A stretch of DNA of 14,316 nt from Glaciecola sp. UBA983. Its GTDB lineage: Bacteria; Pseudomonadota; Gammaproteobacteria; Enterobacterales; Alteromonadaceae. The position numbers and the translations under genes are program-made. The stretch is taken from the NCBI GenBank assembly GCA_002292215.1, contig DBBN01000081.1, forward strand, positions 42,538 through 56,853. The letters are read 5' to 3'. The notes below the pieces were generated by a model. The model worked only from the letters and a program-made list of their open reading frames with translations, was not told the origin of the DNA and searched no databases. Shown in pieces: positions 7,565 to 14,316 of this stretch (positions are counted from its first letter, which is position 1; every line of letters begins with the position of its first letter).

Positions 7565-7595
7565 TATTTATATTTAAAGATTTAAGGTTACACAT

Positions 7596-7805
7596 ATGTC
7601 TATAGTTACAGGTTCTGTAAAGTGGTTCAATGCCGATAAAGGTTATGGTTTTATTACTCAAGATAATGGCGGCAAGGATGTATTCGTACATTTCCGTGCT
7701 ATCCAGTCTGAAGGTTACAAAACGCTTCCAGAAGGCCAAAAAGTTTCTTTCGAAATTGAAGACGGACAAAAAGGTCTTCAAGCTGCGAACGTAAACGCTA
7801 TCTAA
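7596..7805 (+). CDS. CspA-family cold-shock protein (RNA chaperone)
   Basis: This is a single 69-residue cold-shock domain, the normal length of the family. It forms a five-strand OB-fold barrel that binds single-stranded RNA and DNA and melts mRNA structure in the cold or during growth. RNP1 is K15-GYGFI and RNP2 is D28-VFVHF. The start is set by AAGG at 7584-7587, 8 nt before the ATG. The paralogue (cspA, cspC, cspE or other) cannot be named from sequence alone. The long structured leader suggests post-transcriptional control. The gene stands alone and converges on fre. Confidence 0.95.
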   Translation: MSIVTGSVKWFNADKGYGFITQDNGGKDVFVHFRAIQSEGYKTLPEGQKVSFEIEDGQKGLQAANVNAI

Positions 7806-7822
7806 TTCAGTTTAGAATAGTA

Positions 7823-7853
7823 AAAAAAACCGTGTTCAATGCACGGTTTTTTT
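7823..7853. terminator. Bidirectional Rho-independent terminator between csp and fre
   Basis: AAAAAAACCGTG (7823-7834) and CACGGTTTTTTT (7842-7853) form a perfect 12-bp stem with a 7-nt loop. The T run on the plus strand and the A run on its left side give a U tract in both directions. It can therefore end both csp and the minus-strand ubiD-fre transcript. Confidence 0.9.
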
Positions 7854-7887
7854 ATGCCTAAGATTTAGTTGGGCTAGGTAATACGGA

Positions 7888-8589
7888 TTAGTCTAAAAAT
7901 GCGTACGCATCCCCAAACAATGCATCACTAGGTAAGCCCGCAGCAGCAAAATCATCACGTGCCACTTTAGCCATTGCAAATGGACCTGCAATATAAATTT
8001 GATACTCTGCTATTTCATCTGCGATATCTGTTAACACAGCCTGATGAACTAACCCCGTTTTTCCCTGCCAATCTTTACCACCATGTTCCAACACAGGGTG
8101 AAAATGGATGTTTGCATGCTGACTTGCAAGCGCACTTAACTCATCAGCTTCGTAAATTTGTTCTAATGATTTTGCGCCCCAATATAAATGAATATCTTGG
8201 GTTAATTGCTGAGCAACACATTCATGGATAATTGATTTTGCGTAAGAGTAGCCAGTACCTCCAGCAATGAGCACAATAGGCTGGCTTGTGGGTTGAAGGA
8301 ATGCATCGCCATGGGCAATTTGTGCCGTAATAAGACCCGTTTCACGCATCACACTCAACACATCCCATGCATAAGCGTTTGCTGGTACCGCACCAATATG
8401 CAATTCAATCTTGTTGCTCTCACTGGGAGATGAGGCAATTGAAAATGGGCGGCAATCGCCTTCACCCATCACGATCATGCAATACTGACCTGCTTGATAT
8501 TGTAAAGGTTCAGAACAAGTGAGGATGATTTTGTAAACGTCGTTAGCAACAGTGCTAATGGATTCGACGTGTAATTGCTGTGTTTGCAT
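7888..8589 (-). CDS. fre: NAD(P)H-flavin reductase Fre
   Basis: Fre reduces free FMN, FAD or riboflavin with NAD(P)H in the cytoplasm and supplies reduced flavin to other reactions, such as ferric iron reduction and ribonucleotide reductase activation. The 233 residues match E. coli Fre end to end. The N-terminal flavin-binding barrel carries R47-PFS, with S50 matching the flavin-interacting Ser of E. coli Fre. The nucleotide-binding domain carries G110-GTGYSY, and the C-terminal LFGDAYAF motif is kept. It is second in the ubiD-fre operon, starting 3 nt after the ubiD stop codon. No strong Shine-Dalgarno is seen, so translation may be coupled to ubiD. Reduced FMN is also the precursor of the prenylated FMN that UbiD needs, which may explain the pairing. 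Confidence 0.95.
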   Translation of the reverse strand: MQTQQLHVESISTVANDVYKIILTCSEPLQYQAGQYCMIVMGEGDCRPFSIASSPSESNKIELHIGAVPANAYAWDVLSVMRETGLITAQIAHGDAFLQPTSQPIVLIAGGTGYSYAKSIIHECVAQQLTQDIHLYWGAKSLEQIYEADELSALASQHANIHFHPVLEHGGKDWQGKTGLVHQAVLTDIADEIAEYQIYIAGPFAMAKVARDDFAAAGLPSDALFGDAYAFLD

Positions 8590-8592
8590 AAA

Positions 8593-10107
8593 TTAGTTCT
8601 TTTTAGTTGTATGTGTGTGTGGCTGACCTGTTGGAATTAACGCATCAATCCCAAGTTCATCCCAGAGTCCATCTATTTTGGCAATGACTTGAGGATCCAT
8701 CACTATCGGTTCACCCCATTCGCGATCTGTCTCGCCAGGCATCTTATTAGTTGCATCCATGCCCATCTTAGACCCTAAGCCTGACACAGGTGAGGCAAAA
8801 TCTAAATAGTCTATTGGTGTATGATCTATCAAAGTTGTGTCTCTGGACGGATCCATTCGGGTAGTAATCGCCCAAATAACATCATCCCAGTTACGCGCAT
8901 CAATATCATCATCGCAAACAATTACAAATTTAGTGTACATAAATTGACGTAAAAACGACCAGACGCCTAGCATAACGCGCTTCGCATGACCGGGATATTG
9001 CTTTTTAATCGTCACGATTGCCATTCGGTATGAGCAACCTTCAGGTGGTAAATAAAAATCGGTGATCTCAGGAAATTGTTTTTGCAAAATCGGCACAAAC
9101 ACTTCATTTAATGCCACACCCAGTATAGCAGGCTCATCAGGTGGACGGCCGGTATAGGTTGAATGATAAATGGGATTGGTGCGATGAGTAATGTGGGTGA
9201 CCGTCAATACTGGAAACTCATCAACTTCATTATAATAGCCAGTATGATCGCCATAAGGGCCTTCAGGTGCTGTTTCGCCCGGCATAATATAGCCTTCTAG
9301 GACGATTTCAGCATTGGCTGGCACTTGTAAATCATTACTGATAGACGCGGTGACTTCAGTTTTGCTGCCGCGTAATAAACCTGCAAAGGCATATTCTGAT
9401 AACGTATCAGGAACGGGGGTGACAGCGCCAAGAATGGTAGCCGGGTCTGCGCCTAATGCTACTGATACTGGATAGGGCTTATCTGGATACAATTCACACC
9501 ACTCACGAAAATCCAATGCCCCACCGCGATGGGATAACCAACGCATAATAACTTTGTTTTTGGCGATGACTTGTTGCCGATAAATACCCAGATTTTGACG
9601 ATTTTTGTGAGGTCCGCGGGTGACAGTTAATCCCCAAGTAATCAATGGGGCAGCATCACCCGGCCAACAACGTTGGATTGGCAATTTTGACAGGTCAACC
9701 TCATCACCACTAATCACATGTTCCTGACATGGGGCTTTTTTTACAACTTTCGCAGGCATATTCAAGACTTGCTTAAATACAGGGATTTTACTCCATAAAT
9801 CTTTTAATCCTTTCGGTGGCTCGGGTTCTTTAAGATAAGCCAGAAGTTTTCCTACATCCCGAAGTGCTGCAACGGAGGACTGACCCATTCCCAGGGCCAC
9901 GCGTTCAGGTGTACCAAATAAATTCGCTAACACCGGCATAGTATGACCGACTGGATTTTCAAACAACAGAGCAGGGCCACCAGCACGTAAAGTACGATCT
10001 GCGATTTCAGTCATTTCTAAATCGGTCGAAATAGGTTGGGTGATGCGCAGTAATTTACCTTGTGCTTCAAGTTGCTGAATAAAATCTCTCAGGTCTTTGT
10101 ATTGCAT
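8593..10107 (-). CDS. ubiD: 4-hydroxy-3-polyprenylbenzoate decarboxylase UbiD
   Basis: UbiD removes the carboxyl group from 4-hydroxy-3-octaprenylbenzoate in ubiquinone synthesis, using prenylated FMN made by UbiX, plus a divalent metal and K+. The 504 residues align with E. coli UbiD (497). Cofactor-binding segments are present: NLGIYRQQ (172-179) and RWLSHRGG (189-196), then the P281[13 protein letters not shown] block with acidic residues E282, D287 and E294. The C-terminus differs (PHTHTTKKN). The start MQYKDLRDF matches E. coli MKYNDLRDF. No good Shine-Dalgarno precedes it. The gene leads the ubiD-fre operon and is divergent from motX. ubiX is not in the window. Confidence 0.97.
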   Translation of the reverse strand: MQYKDLRDFIQQLEAQGKLLRITQPISTDLEMTEIADRTLRAGGPALLFENPVGHTMPVLANLFGTPERVALGMGQSSVAALRDVGKLLAYLKEPEPPKGLKDLWSKIPVFKQVLNMPAKVVKKAPCQEHVISGDEVDLSKLPIQRCWPGDAAPLITWGLTVTRGPHKNRQNLGIYRQQVIAKNKVIMRWLSHRGGALDFREWCELYPDKPYPVSVALGADPATILGAVTPVPDTLSEYAFAGLLRGSKTEVTASISNDLQVPANAEIVLEGYIMPGETAPEGPYGDHTGYYNEVDEFPVLTVTHITHRTNPIYHSTYTGRPPDEPAILGVALNEVFVPILQKQFPEITDFYLPPEGCSYRMAIVTIKKQYPGHAKRVMLGVWSFLRQFMYTKFVIVCDDDIDARNWDDVIWAITTRMDPSRDTTLIDHTPIDYLDFASPVSGLGSKMGMDATNKMPGETDREWGEPIVMDPQVIAKIDGLWDELGIDALIPTGQPHTHTTKKN

Positions 10108-10138
10108 ATTAAATTAGCCGGGTTGTTTATGTGTGCAA

Positions 10139-10147
10139 ATTATACCA
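10139..10147 (-). promoter_or_regulatory. Extended -10 promoter of ubiD-fre
   Basis: On the minus strand TGG-TATAAT forms a perfect -10 box (10139-10144) with the TGn extension (10145-10147). No good -35 hexamer lies 17 bp upstream, which is normal for extended -10 promoters. The transcript would begin about 25 nt before the ubiD start. Confidence 0.6.
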
Positions 10148-10161
10148 AAGCCTGTGGCAGA

Positions 10162-10191
10162 TTGATCACTATTGAGTAAATTAAATATAAT
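10162..10191 (+). promoter_or_regulatory. Possible sigma-70 promoter of motX
   Basis: TTGATC (10162-10167) and a perfect TATAAT (10186-10191) are 18 bp apart on the plus strand. The -10 box lies inside the spacer of the sigma-28 promoter of the same gene, so the two polymerase forms could not bind at the same time. Confidence 0.4.
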
Positions 10192-10208
10192 ATTTCATGT
10201 GCCGATAA
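10182..10208 (+). promoter_or_regulatory. Sigma-28 (FliA) flagellar promoter of motX
   Basis: TAAA (10182-10185), a spacer of exactly 15 bp, and GCCGATAA (10201-10208) match the enterobacterial sigma-28 consensus at every base. A transcript would start near 10215, about 50 nt before the motX ATG. This places motX among late flagellar genes, as reported for Vibrio polar flagella. Confidence 0.85.
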
Positions 10209-10263
10209 CGTAATTAGAGATAATGACGCAAATAATGATGTACTAGGACCAGTGGAGAATTAC

Positions 10264-11049
10264 ATGATAATCGGGCTACGTTATTTGTTGCTGTGGCTTA
10301 TCTTAATGCTAAGTTTAAGCGGTATATTCAATATAGCGAACATTCAAGCTCAAGAGATCACAGCAACTGATGGTCTCGAAGGGCAGTTCGATGGGGTCAT
10401 TGATGATCAATATATGGCAGTGCAACCAGCCGAAGAATCTGTAGCCAATAATGCTCAACCAAGTTATGACGGTAAAATCGATAACGGCGACATCAGTGCC
10501 ATTCAATTATATTCGCAAGATGAATTAATTCGCATGATTAATCAGAATACGCATTTGCAAAGAGTTCAAGCGGATCGTTGTCAACTGGTACGTGATATTC
10601 AAGCTCGAGCAGAAATTCTCACGATCCCAAGCTATCAATTTTTATGGGGTGATATGCTGGCATGGGGCGTGTGCGTCAATCGTGATGCAGAATTGGGGAT
10701 TGATTATATGCGTTTAGCTGCAGCTCAAGGTTTACCAGCTGCATTTGAGCATCTAGGACGCTATCATGCTAATGGTATATTAGTGACGCAAGATACCCCG
10801 TTAGCCGTGCGTTATTTTAAAGAAGCTGCTGCATTAGGTAGTAAACCGGCACTGATACAATTAGCTGATTTATTAATCGCAGGGCATGGTTCTCCTTATG
10901 ATTATGAAAATGTCTATGTGTGGCTATATCAGACGGTATCCGCAGATAAAACCTATCGCAATAAAGTGAGTACAAGGATGGATGCATTGGAGCAAAAAAT
11001 GAGTCCATCGGTGATCAAATCAGCCCGAACAGTCATGCGGCAATATTAA
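10264..11049 (+). CDS. motX: Sodium-driven polar flagellar motor protein MotX (Sel1 repeats)
   Basis: MotX is a periplasmic protein that with MotY forms the T-ring at the base of Na+-driven polar flagella and is needed to hold the PomA/PomB stator. The 261 residues begin with a signal peptide (hydrophobic 7-22, likely cleavage after A29). An acidic low-complexity linker follows (about 30-80), then a core from L82 that aligns with Vibrio MotX: LYSQDELI, DRCQLV, YQFLWGDMLAWGVC, AAAQGLPAA, GSPYDYENVYVWLY. Two core cysteines (106 and 137) and two to three Sel1-like repeats (about 140-230) are visible. The linker makes it longer than the roughly 210-residue Vibrio protein. ATG 10264 is chosen because GGAG (10254-10257) is 6 nt upstream; an in-frame GTG at 10252 overlaps that site. 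A sigma-28 promoter supports the flagellar assignment, and the rnr neighbour matches my recollection of Vibrio gene order. Confidence 0.9.
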   Translation: MIIGLRYLLLWLILMLSLSGIFNIANIQAQEITATDGLEGQFDGVIDDQYMAVQPAEESVANNAQPSYDGKIDNGDISAIQLYSQDELIRMINQNTHLQRVQADRCQLVRDIQARAEILTIPSYQFLWGDMLAWGVCVNRDAELGIDYMRLAAAQGLPAAFEHLGRYHANGILVTQDTPLAVRYFKEAAALGSKPALIQLADLLIAGHGSPYDYENVYVWLYQTVSADKTYRNKVSTRMDALEQKMSPSVIKSARTVMRQY

Positions 11050-11084
11050 ATTTTAGCGTATCAAAAACGCAATAATATTTCGAA

Positions 11085-11114
11085 TTAGCGCAATTCGATG
11101 AGTACCTGTATACT
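11085..11114 (+). promoter_or_regulatory. Possible promoter of rnr-rlmB
   Basis: TATACT (11109-11114) is a good -10 box, with a weak -35 (TTAGCG, 11085-11090) at 18 bp. Initiation would fall near 11121. A perfect inverted repeat, CGAATT-N5-AATTCG (11081-11097), covers the -35 region and could be an operator. Read-through from motX is an alternative, since no good terminator lies between the genes. Confidence 0.4.
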
Positions 11115-11147
11115 AGCGCTATGACAGATAAAAAAAATCCAAACTCT

Positions 11148-13529
11148 ATGAGTGATGACCCGCATTTTAAACGGGAACAAGAGAAGTATGAAAATCCCGT
11201 CGCTAGTCGGGAGCACTTACTAACCTTATTCAAAACCGAGCAACAACCGCTATCGTTCATGCAAGTGTGTGAACTAACCGACGCCCATTCTGATGAACAG
11301 AAAATCGGGATACAACGTCGCCTGCGTGCGATGGAACGAGAAGGCCAACTAACGTTTACCAACCAAAAGAAATACGATTTACAAGCACTTGATGAAGTTA
11401 TCGAGGGACGTGTAATCGGACATCGTGACGGCTTTGGTTTCTTATTTACAAGCCGCGAAGACAAAGATCTCTACTTATCCGCTTCACAAATGAAACAAGT
11501 CGTACACGGTGATATTGTCCAAGCCGTGAGTAAAGGCGTGGATCGCAAAGGTCGTGAAGAAGCACGTGTGACTAAAGTCATCACGCCTCGCGCTGAAGCT
11601 ATCGTCGGCCGTTATTTCATCGAACATGGTGTCGGTGTGGTTATTCCTGATGATAGTCGCATAAACCATGAAATCTATATTGGTCCCCAAGACGCGAAGG
11701 GTGCAAGGCAAGGACATATTGTTGTTGTCGAATTTATTAAACGCCCTTCACGACAAGCAAGTGCCACAGGAAAAATTGTTGAAGTACTGGGTGAACACAT
11801 GGCACCGGGTATGGAAATCGAGATGGCATTGCGCACATTTGATATTCCACATGAGTGGCCCAAAGCAGTGACAAAGCAAGTTGCTAATCTAGAAGCTGAT
11901 GTGCCTGAACAAGCAAAAGAAGGTCGCGTAGATTTGCGTGAACTACCTCTTGTCACGATTGATGGCGAAGATGCCCGAGATTTTGATGATGCCGTTTATT
12001 GTCGGCCTATTCACAAAGATGGACAGAAGGTTGGATACACCTTGTATGTTGCCATTGCTGATGTATCTCATTACGTACGTCCAGGCACTGCACTGGATGT
12101 TGAAGCGATAGAGCGCGGTAACTCAGTGTATTTCCCTGAGCAAGTGATCCCCATGTTACCTGAGGTGTTGTCGAATGGGTTATGTTCACTTAATCCTCAA
12201 GTAGACCGCTTATGTATGGTGTGTGAAATGACCATAGATAATATGGGTGCCTGTACCGATTATAAGTTTTATGAAGCGGTAATGCGTTCACAAGCACGCT
12301 TAACCTACACCAAAGTAGCCAAAATTCTCGATAACGATCCAGAATTAACCGAGCGTTATCAAGCTCATGTGCCCGATTTATTTAATCTTCACCAGTTATT
12401 TAATGCGTTAAAATACGCGCGTGATGGCCGCGGTGCGATTGAATTTGAAACCAAAGAAACGAAATTTGTTTTTAATGCGCAACGCAAAATTGAAAATGTG
12501 GTTCCAATAGAACGCAACGATGCACACAAACTTATCGAAGAATGCATGATCATGGCGAATGTCTGTGCAGCGAAATATATTTTGGCTAACAATGCCGAAG
12601 CACTCTATCGAGTCCATGACAAGCCAGATGAAGATCGTTTACTGACTTTTACCACCTATTTAGGTGAAATAGGGATCTCACATCAATTAAAAGGCGATAC
12701 ATCAGCGCATGCCTTTACACAAGTCGTCAATAAAATTCGTAACCGTCCCGATAGTGAATTACTCCAAACCATGTTACTGCGCAGTATGAAACAGGCTGTG
12801 TATGATTATGAAAATATTGGCCACTTTGGTTTAGCGTTAGAGGAATATGCACATTTTACCTCTCCGATCCGTCGCTATCCTGATTTAGTTGTGCACCGTG
12901 CAATTAAAGCGATTGTCGATAAACAAGCCCAGCGTAAATCTAAAACGGGCGGTAAAGCCTACTCAGTTGAAGAAGTTGAAAGTCTCGGTGAGCAATGTTC
13001 TATGACTGAACGACGTGCTGATGATGCCACTCGTGATGTCTCTGATTGGCTCAAGTGTGAGTTTATGCAAGATCATGTCGGCGATAGCTTCCCCGCCGTG
13101 GTAGCCAGTGTCACTAACTTTGGTTTGTTTGTACGTATTGGTGAATTCGGCATTGATGGCCTTATTCATGTGACCGCTCTAGGCAAAGACTATTATGTTT
13201 TTGATAATGTGACACAAACGCTGAAGGGTGAACATACTGGTCGCGTCTTTCGATTAGGCGATAGCTTAGATGTTAAAGTTGCTGCGGTTAATTTAGATGA
13301 TCGCAAGATTGATTTAGTTTTAGACGGCGTCGATCATGAAGAGCGTGCCAAAAAACGCAGTAAACGTTCAACTAGTCAATCAGATAAACCTTCGGGCAGT
13401 AAGCCTAAGGGCAAAGCCGGTGGGGCTGGGAAAGCAAAGGCTGATAAGCCAGCTAAAGGTAAAAAGAAACCCGGTGCGGCGCGTGATAAGAAAAAACGTA
13501 AACAATCCCGCAATACGAATAAAAAATAA
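11148..13529 (+). CDS. rnr: Ribonuclease R (3'-5' exoribonuclease)
   Basis: RNase R degrades structured RNA processively from the 3' end and acts in mRNA decay, rRNA quality control and trans-translation. From ATG 11148 it has 793 residues: N-terminal helix-turn-helix (about 20-80), two cold-shock domains (about 85-230), the RNB catalytic domain (about 255-590), an S1 domain (about 645-727), then a Lys-rich tail of some 60 residues. The catalytic aspartates D272, D278, D280 and D281 lie in TIDGEDARDFDDAVY and have the same numbers as in E. coli. That agreement, and MSDDPHFKREQEKY matching E. coli MSQDPFQEREAEKY, decide the start. An upstream in-frame ATG at 11121 would add nine residues (802 total) and sits only 6 nt after the -10 box. 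Neither start has a clear Shine-Dalgarno. rlmB follows 31 bp downstream, the conserved rnr-rlmB arrangement. Confidence 0.96.
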   Translation: MSDDPHFKREQEKYENPVASREHLLTLFKTEQQPLSFMQVCELTDAHSDEQKIGIQRRLRAMEREGQLTFTNQKKYDLQALDEVIEGRVIGHRDGFGFLFTSREDKDLYLSASQMKQVVHGDIVQAVSKGVDRKGREEARVTKVITPRAEAIVGRYFIEHGVGVVIPDDSRINHEIYIGPQDAKGARQGHIVVVEFIKRPSRQASATGKIVEVLGEHMAPGMEIEMALRTFDIPHEWPKAVTKQVANLEADVPEQAKEGRVDLRELPLVTIDGEDARDFDDAVYCRPIHKDGQKVGYTLYVAIADVSHYVRPGTALDVEAIERGNSVYFPEQVIPMLPEVLSNGLCSLNPQVDRLCMVCEMTIDNMGACTDYKFYEAVMRSQARLTYTKVAKILDNDPELTERYQAHVPDLFNLHQLFNALKYARDGRGAIEFETKETKFVFNAQRKIENVVPIERNDAHKLIEECMIMANVCAAKYILANNAEALYRVHDKPDEDRLLTFTTYLGEIGISHQLKGDTSAHAFTQVVNKIRNRPDSELLQTMLLRSMKQAVYDYENIGHFGLALEEYAHFTSPIRRYPDLVVHRAIKAIVDKQAQRKSKTGGKAYSVEEVESLGEQCSMTERRADDATRDVSDWLKCEFMQDHVGDSFPAVVASVTNFGLFVRIGEFGIDGLIHVTALGKDYYVFDNVTQTLKGEHTGRVFRLGDSLDVKVAAVNLDDRKIDLVLDGVDHEERAKKRSKRSTSQSDKPSGSKPKGKAGGAGKAKADKPAKGKKKPGAARDKKKRKQSRNTNKK

Positions 13530-13560
13530 TTTAAACAAAAATTAACACACGAGAAACTTC

Positions 13561-14313
13561 ATGGCACAAACACACGAATGGTTATACGGCATCCATGCAT
13601 TAACCGCAGTATTAGAACGCGAACCACAGCGTATTTTGGAAATTTATATCGCCAAAGGGCGTGATGATGAGCGTTTGCATACCCTTATCAATCTCGCCCG
13701 CAAAAACGGCTTAGGCATTCAATTTTGTAATAAAAAAATATTAGACGATAAAGCACAAGGCGAATCTCATCAAGGTGTGGTGGCACGTGCCCAGCCGGCT
13801 AAAACGTTATCAGAAAATGATCTAGATGAAATTATTACGCATGCACATAATATGGGCAAAGCGCCATTTTTGTTAGTGTTAGATGGCGTTACTGATCCGC
13901 ATAATTTAGGTGCAGTGTTACGTAGTGCCGATGCTGCAGGGGTGGATGCTGTGATAGTGACCAAAGATAAATCCGCATCACTTAATGCAACCGTGCGTAA
14001 AGTCGCTTGTGGCGCCGCGGATGTGATCCCATTAATTCAAGTCACCAACTTATCTCGTACTCTTGCAGAGTTACAGGAAAAAGCGATTTGGGTAGTAGGC
14101 ACAGCTGGCGAAGCCAAACAAAGTGTCTTTGATTGTACAATGAATGGACCTATTGCCTTGGTTATGGGCGCTGAAGGTAAAGGTATGCGCCGTCTAACTC
14201 GTGAGCGTTGTGATGAGCTGATTAAATTGCCAATGCATGGCACTGTATCAAGTTTGAACGTATCTGTTGCAACAGGGATATGTTTGTATGAGATCTTACG
14301 TCAACGCGGCTAA
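13561..14313 (+). CDS. rlmB: 23S rRNA (guanosine-2251-2'-O)-methyltransferase RlmB
   Basis: RlmB adds a 2'-O-methyl group from S-adenosylmethionine to G2251 of 23S rRNA, in the peptidyl-transferase P loop. The 250 residues cover the whole family length. An N-terminal L30e-like RNA-binding domain (about 7-80, beginning WLYGIHAL) is followed by a SPOUT trefoil-knot domain (about 103-245). Motif 1 is D112[11 protein letters not shown] with N115 and R121, motif 2 is V201[11 protein letters not shown] and motif 3 is S230-[13 protein letters not shown] at 13551-13554 is 6 nt before the ATG. It is probably cotranscribed with rnr; no terminator is seen in the 31-bp gap. The stop TAA at 14311 is followed by a second stop TAG just before the window ends. 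Confidence 0.97.
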   Translation: MAQTHEWLYGIHALTAVLEREPQRILEIYIAKGRDDERLHTLINLARKNGLGIQFCNKKILDDKAQGESHQGVVARAQPAKTLSENDLDEIITHAHNMGKAPFLLVLDGVTDPHNLGAVLRSADAAGVDAVIVTKDKSASLNATVRKVACGAADVIPLIQVTNLSRTLAELQEKAIWVVGTAGEAKQSVFDCTMNGPIALVMGAEGKGMRRLTRERCDELIKLPMHGTVSSLNVSVATGICLYEILRQRG

Positions 14314-14316
14314 TAG

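Noticed and set aside
7537..7605. A 22-codon reading frame in the csp leader that overlaps the csp start codon, possibly a regulatory upstream ORF.
   Set aside because: It has no ribosome-binding site and 22 open codons are expected by chance. The leader structure is a simpler explanation.
10252..10263. GTG start for motX.
   Set aside because: It overlaps the GGAG ribosome-binding site that serves ATG 10264, which directly begins the signal peptide.
11057..11073. Possible weak hairpin (GCGT/ACGC) after motX as a terminator.
   Set aside because: The stem is only 4 bp and no T run follows, so it does not meet the pattern of an intrinsic terminator.
11033..11464. A 143-codon minus-strand reading frame across the motX end and rnr start.
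   Set aside because: It is antisense to the strongly conserved RNase R N-terminus and its translation resembles no known fold. The same holds for the other short frames opposite the receptor, ilvIH, fre and rlmB.

Overview
The window reads as ordinary chromosome from a low-GC marine gammaproteobacterium, most likely in or near the Alteromonadales. Its proteins align throughout with Enterobacteria and Vibrio homologues recalled from memory (IlvI, IlvH, Fre, UbiD, MotX, RNase R, RlmB). MotX implies a Na+-driven polar flagellum. A TonB receptor followed by a TPR-sulfotransferase is typical of marine gammaproteobacteria. No insertion sequence, prophage, CRISPR array or other mobile element was seen.

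Layout. Positions 1-67 hold the 3' end of a tRNA-Gly and its terminator. Positions 101-4346 hold an outer-membrane TonB-dependent receptor, then, across an intrinsic terminator, a TPR-containing sulfotransferase. A DUF4442 hotdog-fold protein follows at 4406-4888 with its own likely promoter. Positions 5121-7336 are ilvI-ilvH, the two subunits of acetohydroxyacid synthase III, with an AT-rich control region in front. A cold-shock protein gene with a long 5' leader follows at 7596-7805. It converges on the minus-strand ubiD-fre operon (ubiquinone decarboxylase and flavin reductase) at a shared bidirectional terminator. Divergent from ubiD runs motX-rnr-rlmB (flagellar T-ring protein, RNase R, 23S rRNA Gm2251 methyltransferase) to the window end.

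Regulation visible in the sequence. motX has a perfect-looking sigma-28 (FliA) promoter, TAAA-N15-GCCGATAA, interleaved with a sigma-70 promoter. The ilvIH upstream region carries repeated TCCTAATT elements, one inside the core promoter. The cold-shock leader contains an 8-bp long-range stem. The receptor and sulfotransferase are separated by a strong hairpin, so the sulfotransferase probably depends on read-through or an unseen promoter.

Most genes are housekeeping. The least described part is the receptor/sulfotransferase pair, whose substrate and product cannot be read from the sequence. I do not see clear evidence of a wholly new system.
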